Shown piece after piece: positions 27,916 through 35,781 of a stretch of DNA of 64,000 nucleotides. Numbering within the stretch: the stretch's first letter is position 1; each line of letters starts with the position of its first letter. The position numbers and the translations under genes are program-made. This DNA is from Saccharothrix violaceirubra. Its GTDB lineage: Bacteria > Actinomycetota > Actinomycetes > Mycobacteriales > Pseudonocardiaceae. The notes under the pieces are model-generated. The model was not told where the DNA came from. It worked only from the letters and a program-made list of their open reading frames with translations, and did not search any database. The stretch spans positions 2,170,001-2,234,000 of the forward strand of contig NZ_JACHJS010000001.1 of the NCBI RefSeq assembly GCF_014203755.1. Reading direction: 5' to 3'.

Positions 27916-28593
27916 ATGCGGCCGGTCGACCTCGCGCGCGCGGCGGGCATCTCCGCGCAGCAGGTCCGCAACCACCTCGCGGAGGGCGTCCTGCCGCCGG
28001 CGGAGCGGACGCCGTCGGGGCACCGCCGGTTCGGCGAGCACCACCTCGCCGCGCTCCTGGCGTTCCGCGCGCTCGGCCGTGCTTGCGGCTGGGACACCGC
28101 CCGTGCGGTCATGCACGCCGTGCACGACGACGACCTGTCGCGAGGGCTCGCCCTGCTCGACGCGGCCCACGCGGACCTGCACGTCCAGCGCCTCGACCTC
28201 GACCGCACGGCCGAGGCGCTGGAGTCCTTCGTGGAGGTGGCCGAAAGCGTGCCGCGCGGCGGGCTGCGCGTCGGCGACCTGGCCGCGCGGCTGGGCGTGC
28301 GGCCGTCGGCGTTGCGGGTGTGGGAGACGGCCGGGCTGCTGCACCCCGCCCGTGATCGGGACGGGCACCGCCGCTACAGTGCCGCCGACGTCCGCGACGC
28401 CCGCCTGGTCCTCGTGCTGCGGCGGAGTCGGCACGGGCTGTCCGACATCGCGCCGATCATGGACCGGTTCCGGGCGGCGGGTGGGCGTGAGGCGTTGCGC
28501 GCGGCGGTGACCGCACGTCGGTCCGAGGTCGCGGACAGGTCCCGGGCCATGCTCGACGCGGCGGTTCTCCTGCACGCCTGCGTGCGTGGGTGA
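27916..28593 (+). CDS. MerR-family regulator with two HTH domains
   Basis: A 225-residue regulator. The first MerR-type HTH (residues 1-70) reads VDLARAAGISAQQVRNHLAEGVLPPAE with the wing HRRFGEHHL. A second complete MerR-like HTH (about 118-185) reads VGDLAARLGVRPSALRVWETAGLLHPA with the wing HRRYSAADV. A helical segment links them and a short helical tail follows. ATG at 27916 has GGAGG 8 bases upstream; a GTG at 27907 is too close to that site. It is divergent from the ABC exporter, a common MerR arrangement. The duplicated reader head is unusual. No Cys metal ligands typical of MerR/CueR are seen, so a drug-type signal is more likely. Confidence 0.88.
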   Translation: MRPVDLARAAGISAQQVRNHLAEGVLPPAERTPSGHRRFGEHHLAALLAFRALGRACGWDTARAVMHAVHDDDLSRGLALLDAAHADLHVQRLDLDRTAEALESFVEVAESVPRGGLRVGDLAARLGVRPSALRVWETAGLLHPARDRDGHRRYSAADVRDARLVLVLRRSRHGLSDIAPIMDRFRAAGGREALRAAVTARRSEVADRSRAMLDAAVLLHACVRG

Positions 28594-28642
28594 TCTTCGC
28601 CGCGACATTGGCACGAAAGTGCGGTGGTCAGCGTCCCGCGCG

Positions 28643-28665
28643 GTCGTGTCGGTCGACGACACGAC
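28643..28665. terminator. Small hairpin after MerR-type gene
   Basis: Perfect 8-bp inverted repeat (arms 28643-28650 and 28658-28665, 7-base spacer) 50 bp after the stop. It could be a weak terminator or an operator. The remaining bases up to 28849 are upstream sequence of the Gly/Leu-repeat gene. Confidence 0.4.
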
Positions 28666-28849
28666 GGAGCGCGCGTGATACGCGGGAAATCGCGGCGGGA
28701 ATTCCTCACCCGGGCAGGTAGGGGTCACCGCCAAACATGACTTTCCGCCGAACACTCCAACGTGGATGGGATGTAGGGGTCGGGCGCTCCCGACAGCATT
28801 GGGGCTCCGACGTCCGACCCCTTCGGACATGCGTCGACTAGGAGAGAGA

Positions 28850-29578
28850 ATGAACAAGTTCGCCCGTTGCCTCGCAGTTGCCGTCGCCGGTGGCGTGATC
28901 ACGCTGGCCGGCGCGGGCCTCGCCCAGGCCGAGACCTCGACGACCGCCGCCAACCAGGACCGCGTCGCCGCCCAGGTCAACCGCCTGGACGAGCTGTCCT
29001 CCCTGGCGCTGACCGGTGTCTACATCGGTGACTACGACGCCGCGAACACCGCGGTGGGCGATTTGCGTCTCGCGCTCGACGAACTGGAACCGAACTACGC
29101 CGACGCGGTCAAGGCCGACAGTCTCGGCGCCGAACTCCAACGCATCCTGCCGGCACTTCCCGGTCTGCCGTCCCTGCCCAGCCTGCCGGGCGTCGGCAGC
29201 GGCGTCCCGGACCTGGGCTCCTTGACCAACGTGTTGCAGGGCCTGCTGTCCACCGTGTCCAACCTGGTGAGCAGCCTGTTGGGCGGCCTGCCCCTGAGCA
29301 ACCTGCCGATCCTGGGCAGCCTGCTCGGCGGCGTCACCGGTGGCGGCAACCCGCTCAGCGCGGTCACCGGCCTGTTGGGCGGCCTGACCGGCGGTGGTAG
29401 CCCGCTGAGCGCGGTCACCGGTCTGCTGGGTGGCCTGACCGGTGGCGGTGGCAGCCCGCTGAGCGGCCTGCTGGGCGCGGCCGGCGGTCTGGGTGGCCTG
29501 ACCTCGCTGCTGGGCGGCGGTGGCCTGGGCAACCTGACCGGCATCCTGGGTGGCCTGACCGGCGGCCTCGGCGGCTGA
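28850..29578 (+). CDS. Exported Gly/Leu-rich repeat protein
   Basis: A 242-residue secreted protein. It has a signal peptide (MNKFARCLAVAVAGGVITLAG...AQA), then a helical domain of about 80 residues (ANQDRVAAQVNRLDELSSLAL) and a low-complexity C-terminal half. In that half, units of the type LLGGLTGGG-(G)SPLSAVTG recur at least four times, ending GGLTGGLGG. It lacks Cys and charged residues after residue about 95. The ATG follows GGAGAGAGA. A strong terminator follows. Similar Gly/Leu repeats occur in surface-associated actinomycete proteins, but no function is assigned. Confidence 0.8.
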   Translation: MNKFARCLAVAVAGGVITLAGAGLAQAETSTTAANQDRVAAQVNRLDELSSLALTGVYIGDYDAANTAVGDLRLALDELEPNYADAVKADSLGAELQRILPALPGLPSLPSLPGVGSGVPDLGSLTNVLQGLLSTVSNLVSSLLGGLPLSNLPILGSLLGGVTGGGNPLSAVTGLLGGLTGGGSPLSAVTGLLGGLTGGGGSPLSGLLGAAGGLGGLTSLLGGGGLGNLTGILGGLTGGLGG

Positions 29579-29602
29579 TCCTCGAACGTTCGCCCCGACC
29601 GG

Positions 29603-29636
29603 GAGCCGGTGGTCTTCGGACCACCGGCTCTCTTTT
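29603..29636 (+). terminator. Intrinsic terminator with UUCG loop
   Basis: Perfect 12-bp stem (29603-29614 and 29619-29630) closed by a UUCG tetraloop and followed by TCTTTT at 29631-29636. It lies 24 bp after the Gly/Leu-repeat gene. It is the most classical rho-independent terminator in the window. Confidence 0.92.
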
Positions 29637-29637
29637 G

Positions 29638-29867
29638 CGCGAGTTATACGTTCGGACACCGCGAGTTGTGCGTTCAGGCACCTTCGATCGAGTGACGCGG
29701 CAGACCCCTATATAGCGGCCGTCGGGGCACCCCTTGATACCCGTGGAAGGCGGACCCCTATAAGGGGCCACCATGTGATCCTGGTCCGCGCCAGTGAATA
29801 CGTCCTGGTTCACTCGATCGAAGGTGTCCGAACGCATATTTCGCGGTGTCCGAACGGACGACTCGCG
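29638..29867. repeat. 230-bp inverted-repeat element built from 22-bp units
   Basis: Left arm 29638-29695 holds two forward 22-bp units (29638-29659, 29660-29681) plus CTTCGATCGAGTGA. Right arm 29810-29867 is its inverted copy with two units (29824-29845, 29846-29867). The 58-bp arms differ at about eight positions. The core (29696-29809) has CCCCT boxes at 29705, 29730 and 29755, exactly 25 bp apart, each inside a related 25-mer; the third forms the palindrome CCCCTATAAGGGG. No reading frame is credible. The shape resembles a MITE or REP-doublet (BIME-like) element. Confidence 0.8.
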
Positions 29868-29871
29868 AGAA

Positions 29872-30012
29872 CTAGGGGGTGGGGGTCGGGGGAACGGGCG
29901 GGGGTGGCAGCGGGGGCTCCACGTCCGGGCCCGGCTCGGGGTGCGGGGGCACGGGGTCGGGGAGCGGGGGAGGGACGGGCGGGACCGGGTCGGGCGGGTG
30001 CGGCTGGACCAT
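29872..30012 (-). CDS. Proline-rich mini-protein
   Basis: A 46-residue reading frame on the minus strand starting [18 protein letters not shown]. About half its residues are Pro, arranged in PxPP-type runs, and it ends PPTPTP. The ATG has a full AGGAGG six bases upstream, which is the main evidence that it is translated. No signal peptide or membrane segment is present. It is divergent from the mycothiol-type dehydrogenase gene, with 129 bp between starts. A polyproline-II peptide needing EF-P is implied by the sequence; function is unknown. Confidence 0.55.
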   Translation of the reverse strand: MVQPHPPDPVPPVPPPLPDPVPPHPEPGPDVEPPLPPPPVPPTPTP

Positions 30013-30141
30013 GATCGCCTCCTGGTGTGGGAGCGGACGGCGGTCGGGTACCCCGCGTGCGGCGGGTTCGCACCACGGTCGCCCGTGCGGAGGCGGGCCG
30101 GCACGATCACCGGTGATCGATCGAGTCGGGAGGACCGGGAC

Positions 30142-31227
30142 ATGACGCAGCGGGTTCGGGCAGTGGTCGCCAGGGGCAGGGGTGCGGCGGTCGGCGTCGA
30201 GACGATCCTCGTGCCCGATCCGGGACCCGGCGAGGCCGTGGTGCGGGTCCAGGCGTGCGGCGTCTGCCACACCGACCTGCACTACCGCGAGGGCGGCATC
30301 GACGACGGGTTCCCGTTCCTGCTCGGGCACGAGGCCGCCGGCGTCGTGGAGCGGGTCGGCGACGGGGTCGTCGACCTCGAACCCGGCGACTTCGTGATCC
30401 TCAACTGGCGGGCCGTCTGCGGCACCTGCCGGGCGTGTCGGCGCGGACGCCCCTGGTACTGCTTCGCCACGCACAACGCCAAGCGCCGGATGACGTTGGA
30501 GGACGGCACGGAACTCTCGCCCGCGCTGGGCATCGGCGCCTTCGCGGAGAAGACGCTCGTCCACGCCGGCCAGTGCACCAAGGTCGACCCCCGGGCCGAA
30601 CCCGCCGTCGCGGGCCTGCTCGGCTGCGGCGTCATGGCGGGCCTCGGCGCGGCCGTCAACACCGGCGACGTCGGACGGGGCGACACCGTCGCGGTCATCG
30701 GCTGCGGCGGCGTCGGCGGCGCCGCGATCATGGGCGCGCGACTTGCCGGCGCGGCACGGATCATCGCCGTCGACATCGACGCCCGGAAGCTCGAAACGGC
30801 CACCGTCCTGGGCGCCACCCACACGGTCGACGCCAAGACGACCGACGCCGTCGAGGCGATCCGCGGGCTGACCGACGGCTTCGGCGCGGACGTCGTGATC
30901 GACGCGGTCGGCCGGCCCGAGACGTTCAAGCAGGCGTTCGAGGCCCGCGACCTGGCCGGGACCGCGGTCCTCGTGGGCGTGCCGACCCCGGACATGAAGC
31001 TCGAACTGCCGCTGATCGACGTGTTCTCGCGCGGTGGCGCGGTCAAGTCCTCCTGGTACGGCGACTGCCTGCCCTCGCGCGACTTCCCGCTGCTGATCGA
31101 CCTGTACCTCCAGGGCCGACTCGACCTGGCCGCGTTCGTCACCGAGACGATCCCGCTGGACGGCGTGGAGGACGCGTTCGCCCGCATGGAACGCGGCGAG
31201 GTGCTGCGTTCGGTGGTGATCCTCTGA
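30142..31227 (+). CDS. mscR: S-(hydroxymethyl)mycothiol dehydrogenase (zinc ADH family)
   Basis: A 361-residue class-III-type alcohol dehydrogenase that oxidises the formaldehyde-mycothiol adduct (and can denitrosate S-nitrosomycothiol). Catalytic Zn ligands are Cys in [10 protein letters not shown] and His in LGHEAAGVV; structural Zn ligands lie in [15 protein letters not shown]. The NAD-binding motif is [21 protein letters not shown] near the C-terminus is typical of the mycothiol subgroup. The ATG follows GGGAGGACCGGGAC. The stop overlaps the start of a metallo-beta-lactamase-fold gene, the usual partner. Confidence 0.92.
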   Translation: MTQRVRAVVARGRGAAVGVETILVPDPGPGEAVVRVQACGVCHTDLHYREGGIDDGFPFLLGHEAAGVVERVGDGVVDLEPGDFVILNWRAVCGTCRACRRGRPWYCFATHNAKRRMTLEDGTELSPALGIGAFAEKTLVHAGQCTKVDPRAEPAVAGLLGCGVMAGLGAAVNTGDVGRGDTVAVIGCGGVGGAAIMGARLAGAARIIAVDIDARKLETATVLGATHTVDAKTTDAVEAIRGLTDGFGADVVIDAVGRPETFKQAFEARDLAGTAVLVGVPTPDMKLELPLIDVFSRGGAVKSSWYGDCLPSRDFPLLIDLYLQGRLDLAAFVTETIPLDGVEDAFARMERGEVLRSVVIL

Positions 31228-31865
31228 TGGCGGCCCGGGGCGCGCGGATCGAGCACCTGGTCACGTCGGGCACGTTCTCCCTCGACGGCGGCACGTGGGA
31301 GGTCGAGAACAACGTCTGGCTCGTGGGCGACGACGAAGCGGTGCTCGTGATCGACGCCGCCCACGACGCCGCGGCGATCGAACGTGCCGTCGCCGGCCGC
31401 ATCGTCGTGGCCGTCGTCTGCACCCACGCGCACGACGACCACGTCAACGCCGCGCCGGAGCTGGCCGACCGCACGGGCGCACCCGTGCTGCTGCACCCGG
31501 ACGACCTGCCGCTGTGGCGGATGACCCACCCCGATCGGCTCCCGGACCGCTACCTGGCCGACGGCGACGTGCTGTCGATCGCGGGCACGGACCTCACCGT
31601 GGTCCACACCCCCGGGCACGCGCCGGGCGCCGTCTGCCTGCACGCGCCCGCCCTCGGGGTCGTCTTTACCGGGGACACGTTGTTCCGGGGCGGTCCGGGT
31701 GCTACTGGGCGTTCCTATTCGGACCGTCCGACGATCATCGATTCCATCGCGAAACGCCTGCTCACCCTGCCTCCCGACACCACTGTCCACACCGGACACG
31801 GAGACTCGACGACGGTGGGTGCGGAGGCACCGCACCTGGCGGACTGGGTCGCCCAAGACGACTAG
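31227..31865 (+). CDS. Metallo-beta-lactamase-fold hydrolase, partner of mycothiol dehydrogenase
   Basis: A 212-residue MBL-fold enzyme with metal ligands in THAHDDHVNA, HTPGHAPGAV and FTGDTLF, and a last His in HTGHGDST. It starts on the last base of the dehydrogenase stop (TGATG), so the two are translationally coupled. In actinomycetes this partner is proposed to hydrolyse S-formylmycothiol to formate and mycothiol. That role is inferred from gene order. Confidence 0.9.
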   Translation: MAARGARIEHLVTSGTFSLDGGTWEVENNVWLVGDDEAVLVIDAAHDAAAIERAVAGRIVVAVVCTHAHDDHVNAAPELADRTGAPVLLHPDDLPLWRMTHPDRLPDRYLADGDVLSIAGTDLTVVHTPGHAPGAVCLHAPALGVVFTGDTLFRGGPGATGRSYSDRPTIIDSIAKRLLTLPPDTTVHTGHGDSTTVGAEAPHLADWVAQDD

Positions 31866-31977
31866 TGCCGACCGGGTGAATCCGGAGAGATCCTCTCGTT
31901 GCGGCTCCCGGCCGTTCCACACTGCCCCTCTGCGCCCCGCATCCTGAGCGGGGCGCGAACGTGAGGGGAGCACGAGC

Positions 31978-32487
31978 ATGCGGAAGTTGAGAGCACTGCT
32001 GATCGCCGTCGCCGTGACCGCGGGTCTGGTCGCGGCTTCCGGGAGCGCATCGGCGGGCGAGGACGGCTACGGCTTCTTCGCCCTCCGGCTCACGGACGGC
32101 ACCCCGATCGTGGAACGCGAAAGCGGTTTCGTCGGCACGGGGACGGGCGCGCCGAGCGTCTGGTACCTCACGGCGGCCAAGGGCGACCCGAGCAAGATCG
32201 TCCTGTGGACGGCGGACCGCGAGCGGGTGTGGGCCTTGGGCTACGACAAGCCCTTCCGGCCCGTCTACACCAGCGGCACGGTCAAGGACGCGCAGGTGTG
32301 GGAGCCGTACGGCAACCCGCCGCCGCCCGCGACGGCCGCCGCGTCGCTCACGCTCAAGCTCAGCCCGGAGAACTCGTTGTACCCGCTGGCGCTGAACTCC
32401 AGCCGGCCGGACGGCAAGCTGGGCCTGAACCAGAACGGCGCGACCGCGGTGACGTTGCACCTGACGAAGATCGACCGACCGGCCTGA
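31978..32487 (+). CDS. Secreted protein of unknown function
   Basis: A 169-residue exported protein with signal peptide MRKLRALLIAVAVTAGLVAA...ASAG. The mature part is mostly beta-strand (YGFFALRLTDGTPIVERESGF, APSVWYLTAAKGDPSKIVLW) with a Pro-rich hinge NPPPPATAA. The ATG follows GGGGAGCACGAGC. A terminator hairpin separates it from the convergent molybdate operon. The family was not recognised. Confidence 0.78.
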   Translation: MRKLRALLIAVAVTAGLVAASGSASAGEDGYGFFALRLTDGTPIVERESGFVGTGTGAPSVWYLTAAKGDPSKIVLWTADRERVWALGYDKPFRPVYTSGTVKDAQVWEPYGNPPPPATAAASLTLKLSPENSLYPLALNSSRPDGKLGLNQNGATAVTLHLTKIDRPA

Positions 32488-32492
32488 CGGCC

Positions 32493-32524
32493 GGCCTGGC
32501 CCCGCACGCCGCCGGGGCCGGGCC
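32493..32524. terminator. Bidirectional terminator hairpin
   Basis: Twelve-bp stem with one G-T wobble, arms 32493-32504 and 32513-32524, 8-base loop. It lies between convergent stops at 32487 and 32525. Confidence 0.8.
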
Positions 32525-33556
32525 TCAGGCGTAGACCGCGACCGCGGTGACGTCCACCGTCGCCCACAGCCGGTCACCCGGCCCGATCCGCAGGTCCGCC
32601 ACGGTCGCCGCCGGCACGTCGGCGAGCACCGAGGGCCTTCCCGACAACCGCACCCGTGTCGCGTGCGCGTGCGGCTCCACGCCGACCACCTCGACCGGCC
32701 ACGCGTCGGCGGCCGGCCGTTCCCGGTGCAGGCGCACGGCGGACGGCGCGAACGCCACGTGCACCGGTCCGTCGGCCGGTTCCGGCACGATGAACACCCC
32801 GCCGTCGATCGACACGGCCGTGCCGCGTGCGGTTCCCCGGTGGAGGTTCAACCCGACCAGGTCGGCCACGTAGTCCGTGCGCGGCCGGCGGGCCACCTCG
32901 ACCGGCGGGCCCTCCTGCACCACGGTCCCGTGTTCGAGCACCACGAGCCGGTCGGCGAGCACCATGGCGTCCACCGGGTCGTGCGTGACCAGCAGCGCGC
33001 ACCCGCCGAACGTGTCCAGGTGCCGGCCCAGCTCGGCCCGCACGTGCAGCCGGGTGCCCGCGTCCAGCGCGGCCAGCGGCTCGTCGAGCAGCAGCACGTC
33101 CGGCTCGGTGGCCAACGCCCGCGCCAGCGCGACGCGTTGGGCCTGGCCGCCGGACAACGCCCCGGGCCGCCGCGCGGCGAACTCCGCCAACCCCACCCGG
33201 TCCAGCCATGCCTGTGCCCGTTCGCGTGCCACGACGCGGGAGGCACCGCGCGCCCGGACGCCGAACGCCACGTTGTCCACAGTGGACATGTGCGGGAACA
33301 GCAGGTGGTCCTGGAACACCACGCCCGCGGTGCGCTGTTCCGGTCGGCGGAACGCGTCGGGCGCGTCCCACACCGCGTCGCCGAAGCGGATGTGCCCGTC
33401 GGTCAGCGGAAGCAGCCCGGCCAGCGCGCGCAACGCCGTCGTCTTGCCCGCGCCGTTGGGCCCGAGCAGCGCGACCACCTCGCCCGGTGGCACGTGCAGC
33501 GCCAGGTCGAGCCGGAAGCCGTCCCGCTCGACGACCAGGCGCGCGTCGAGGCTCAC
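32525..33556 (-). CDS. modC: Molybdate ABC transporter ATP-binding protein
   Basis: A 343-residue ATPase powering molybdate import. It shows Walker A LLGPNGAGKTTALR, Q-loop VVFQDHLLFPHMS, signature LSGGQAQRVALARAL, Walker B LLLDEPLAALD and H-loop LLVTHD. After residue about 240 a TOBE-like domain (VHVAFAPSAVRLHRE...DRLWATVDVTAVAVY) senses oxyanion. The GTG start overlaps the permease stop by 4 bp. The Mod assignment rests on operon context with ModA and the HTH-TOBE gene. Confidence 0.92.
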   Translation of the reverse strand: MSLDARLVVERDGFRLDLALHVPPGEVVALLGPNGAGKTTALRALAGLLPLTDGHIRFGDAVWDAPDAFRRPEQRTAGVVFQDHLLFPHMSTVDNVAFGVRARGASRVVARERAQAWLDRVGLAEFAARRPGALSGGQAQRVALARALATEPDVLLLDEPLAALDAGTRLHVRAELGRHLDTFGGCALLVTHDPVDAMVLADRLVVLEHGTVVQEGPPVEVARRPRTDYVADLVGLNLHRGTARGTAVSIDGGVFIVPEPADGPVHVAFAPSAVRLHRERPAADAWPVEVVGVEPHAHATRVRLSGRPSVLADVPAATVADLRIGPGDRLWATVDVTAVAVYA

Positions 33557-34341
33557 GTGGTGATCCACCGTTCCCGCAGCCCGGCCAACACCGCGACGGA
33601 CACGGCCAGCAGCACCACGCTGAGCACGAGCGCCGCTTCGGGCTCGGTCTCCAACGCCAGGTACACCGCCAACGGCATCGTCGTGGTGCGGCCGGGGAAG
33701 CTGCCCGCGAACGTGATCGTCGCGCCGAACTCGCCCAACGCCCGCGCCCAGCACAGCACCGTGCCCGCGACGACGCCCGGCAGCACGGCGGGCAGCGTCA
33801 CCCGCCGGAACGTCGTGAGCCGGGACGCGCCCAACGTCGCCGCCGCCTCCTCGAACCGCCGGTCGGTGCCGCGCAGCGCACCCTCCACCGAGAGCACCAG
33901 GAACGGCAGGGCGACGAACGCCTCGGCCACCACCACCCCGGCCGTGGTGAACGGCAGCGAGATGCCGAACCACGCGTCGAGGTACTGCCCGACCAGGCCG
34001 CGCCGCCCGAGCACGAACAGCAGCGCCACGCCGCCGACGACCGGCGGCAGCACCAGCGGCACGGTCACCAGCGCCCGGAGCAGCCCGCGGCCGGGCACGT
34101 CGCCCCGGGCCAGCAGCCACGCCAGCGGCACGCCGAGCAGCACGCACACCACCGTCGCCAGGCTCGCGCACAGCAACGACAACCGCAGGGCCGCGACCAC
34201 CCCGGGTGTGGTCAACCGCTCGGGCAGGTCGCGCCACGGCGTCCGCGCGAGCAGCCCGACCAGCGGGACGAGCAGGAACACCAGGCCCAGCACGGCGGGC
34301 AGGACCAGGACCACCGGCCGGCCGCCCCGGACCTTCCTCAC
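33553..34341 (-). CDS. modB: Molybdate ABC transporter permease
   Basis: A 262-residue inner-membrane permease with about six helices and the EAA loop (EEAAATLGASRLTTFRRVTLPAVLPG). The segment LGEFGATITFAGSFPGRTTTMPLAVYLALE is highly characteristic of ModB/CysT-type permeases. GTG at 34341 overlaps the modA stop, and its own end overlaps modC, so translation of the three is coupled. Confidence 0.95.
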   Translation of the reverse strand: MRKVRGGRPVVLVLPAVLGLVFLLVPLVGLLARTPWRDLPERLTTPGVVAALRLSLLCASLATVVCVLLGVPLAWLLARGDVPGRGLLRALVTVPLVLPPVVGGVALLFVLGRRGLVGQYLDAWFGISLPFTTAGVVVAEAFVALPFLVLSVEGALRGTDRRFEEAAATLGASRLTTFRRVTLPAVLPGVVAGTVLCWARALGEFGATITFAGSFPGRTTTMPLAVYLALETEPEAALVLSVVLLAVSVAVLAGLRERWITT

Positions 34342-35108
34342 GGCACGTCGAAGCCGGCACCGGTCAGCGCGGCCCGGCCCCGGTCCGACCGCACGAACCC
34401 GATGAACGCGTCCGCGCCGCGCGCGTTGGGCGCCGTGGCCACCGGCGCGATCGGGTACTCGGTGACCGACGCGTCGGCCTCGGGGAAGTCGACGCCTTCG
34501 ACCTCGGTCGTGGCGGCCACGTCCGTCCGGTAGACGAGCGCGGCGTCGACCTCGCCCAACCGCACCTTGGTCAGCACGGCCTTCACGTCCTGCTCCAGGG
34601 TGTCCGGCTTCGGCGTGACGCCGGCCGCCGCGAACGCCTTGCCCGCCGCCGCGCCGCACGGCACCTGCGCCGCGCACAACGCGATGCGCCGGGACTCGTC
34701 GGCGAAGTCGGCGAGCCCGGTGACCCGGCCCGGGTTGCCCTTGGGCACGGCGATCCGCAGGCGGTTGCGGGCGAACGTCGTGGGGGCGGCCGTGATCACG
34801 CCCGCGTCGCGGACCTCGGCCAGGGTGGCGGGCGCGGCCGAGGCGAACACGTCGGCGGGCGCGCCGTCCTTGAGCTGCTTGGCCAACGCCGAGCTGCCGG
34901 CGAACGAGAACCGGACCGTCGTGCCCGGGTTCGCGGCCTCGAACTCCTTGCCGAGCGCGGTGAACACCTCGGTCAGGGAGGCGGCGGCGAACACCGTGAT
35001 CTCGCCGGTCGGCTTGTCGGCGGTCGTCGCGGGTGGTGTGGTCGGCGTCGAGCAGGCGGTGACGGTCAGGGCCGCGAGCAGGGCGGCGAAGAGGTGGCGC
35101 ACGGTCAC
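34338..35108 (-). CDS. modA: Molybdate-binding lipoprotein
   Basis: A 256-residue substrate-binding protein. The signal peptide ends in the lipobox VTAC, followed by a Thr/Pro linker. The mature protein begins with GEITVFAAASLTEVFTALG, contains FAGSSALAKQLKDGAPADVFASA, and has the second-lobe Tyr in VYRTD, all ModA hallmarks for oxyanion binding. GTG at 35108 overlaps the upstream regulator gene; a second GTG two codons later is possible. Confidence 0.95.
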   Translation of the reverse strand: MTVRHLFAALLAALTVTACSTPTTPPATTADKPTGEITVFAAASLTEVFTALGKEFEAANPGTTVRFSFAGSSALAKQLKDGAPADVFASAAPATLAEVRDAGVITAAPTTFARNRLRIAVPKGNPGRVTGLADFADESRRIALCAAQVPCGAAAGKAFAAAGVTPKPDTLEQDVKAVLTKVRLGEVDAALVYRTDVAATTEVEGVDFPEADASVTEYPIAPVATAPNARGADAFIGFVRSDRGRAALTGAGFDVP

Positions 35109-35503
35109 GACTCCGGGATCTCGACGACGACGTGGGTGGACTTGATGGAGGCCACGGCGACGCTGCCGACCTCGAGGTTCAGCTCGTCGGCCGCGTCCCG
35201 GCTCATCAGCGACACGACGCGGAACGGCCCGGCCCGCAGTTCCACCTGGGCCATGACGGTGTCCTTGACGACGCGGGTCACGATGCCGCGCATGCGGTTG
35301 CGGGCGGACGCGGCGATGGTGACGCCCGGCTCGGGCACCTCGGCGGCCCGTTCGGTGAACGCCGCCAGCTCGCGCCCGTCGACGGCGAGACGGCCGTTGT
35401 CGCCGCGCACGGCCTCCAGTCGGCCCTGGTCGATCCACCGGCGCACGGTGTCGTCGCTGACCCCGAGCAGGGCGGCGGCTTCGCTGATCCGCAGATTCGG
35501 CAC
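35105..35503 (-). CDS. HTH-TOBE (Mop) molybdate-responsive regulator
   Basis: A 132-residue protein joining an excisionase/MerR-like HTH (LRISEAAALLGVSDDTVRRWIDQG, residues 4-50) to one TOBE/Mop domain (about 66-132, SARNRMRGIVTRVVKDTVMAQVEL to STHVVVEIP), the domain that binds molybdate or tungstate. It is the first gene of the mod operon (4-bp overlap with modA). It probably represses the operon when molybdate is plentiful, as ModE does, though ModE has a different HTH and two Mop domains. Confidence 0.9.
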   Translation of the reverse strand: MPNLRISEAAALLGVSDDTVRRWIDQGRLEAVRGDNGRLAVDGRELAAFTERAAEVPEPGVTIAASARNRMRGIVTRVVKDTVMAQVELRAGPFRVVSLMSRDAADELNLEVGSVAVASIKSTHVVVEIPES

Positions 35504-35517
35504 AGGGGGGACCCTAC

Positions 35518-35533
35518 CTCCGCATCAGCGGAG
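35518..35533. promoter_or_regulatory. Perfect dyad upstream of the mod operon
   Basis: CTCCGC-ATCA-GCGGAG, a perfect 6-bp inverted repeat 15 bp before the GTG of the HTH-TOBE gene. Position and symmetry fit an operator for the self-encoded regulator, or a hairpin covering the ribosome-binding region. Confidence 0.45.
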
Positions 35534-35732
35534 CATCACCCCGCTCCCGGGCCGTGATCTCGGCAACGGGAGTCGCCGCGGGCCGGGCCGGGCGGTCGCG
35601 TGTGATAGTCGGTTCACAAGCGGTTCGACCATGGTGAAAATTTCGGCTGCCGATGCGGTTCGGGTCGCGAGGAAAGGTACCCCCGGTCGTGCTGGTCCGA
35701 ACGAGTGGAATGGGCGGCGGGTACACGAATAC

Positions 35733-35754
35733 GCCCCGCGCCGTGCCGCGGGGC
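35733..35754. terminator. Terminator-like hairpin
   Basis: Perfect 8-bp stem GCCCCGCG/CGCGGGGC with a 6-base loop, 28 bp after the minus-strand stop of the next secreted-protein gene. It separates that gene from the mod operon. Confidence 0.6.
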
Positions 35755-35781
35755 CGCATTCTTTCGGAATTCTTCCGGGAT

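Noticed and set aside
29872..30012. RiPP precursor peptide
   Set aside because: There is no leader/core organisation, Cys/Ser/Thr-rich core, or modifying enzyme nearby; the sequence is simple Pro-rich.
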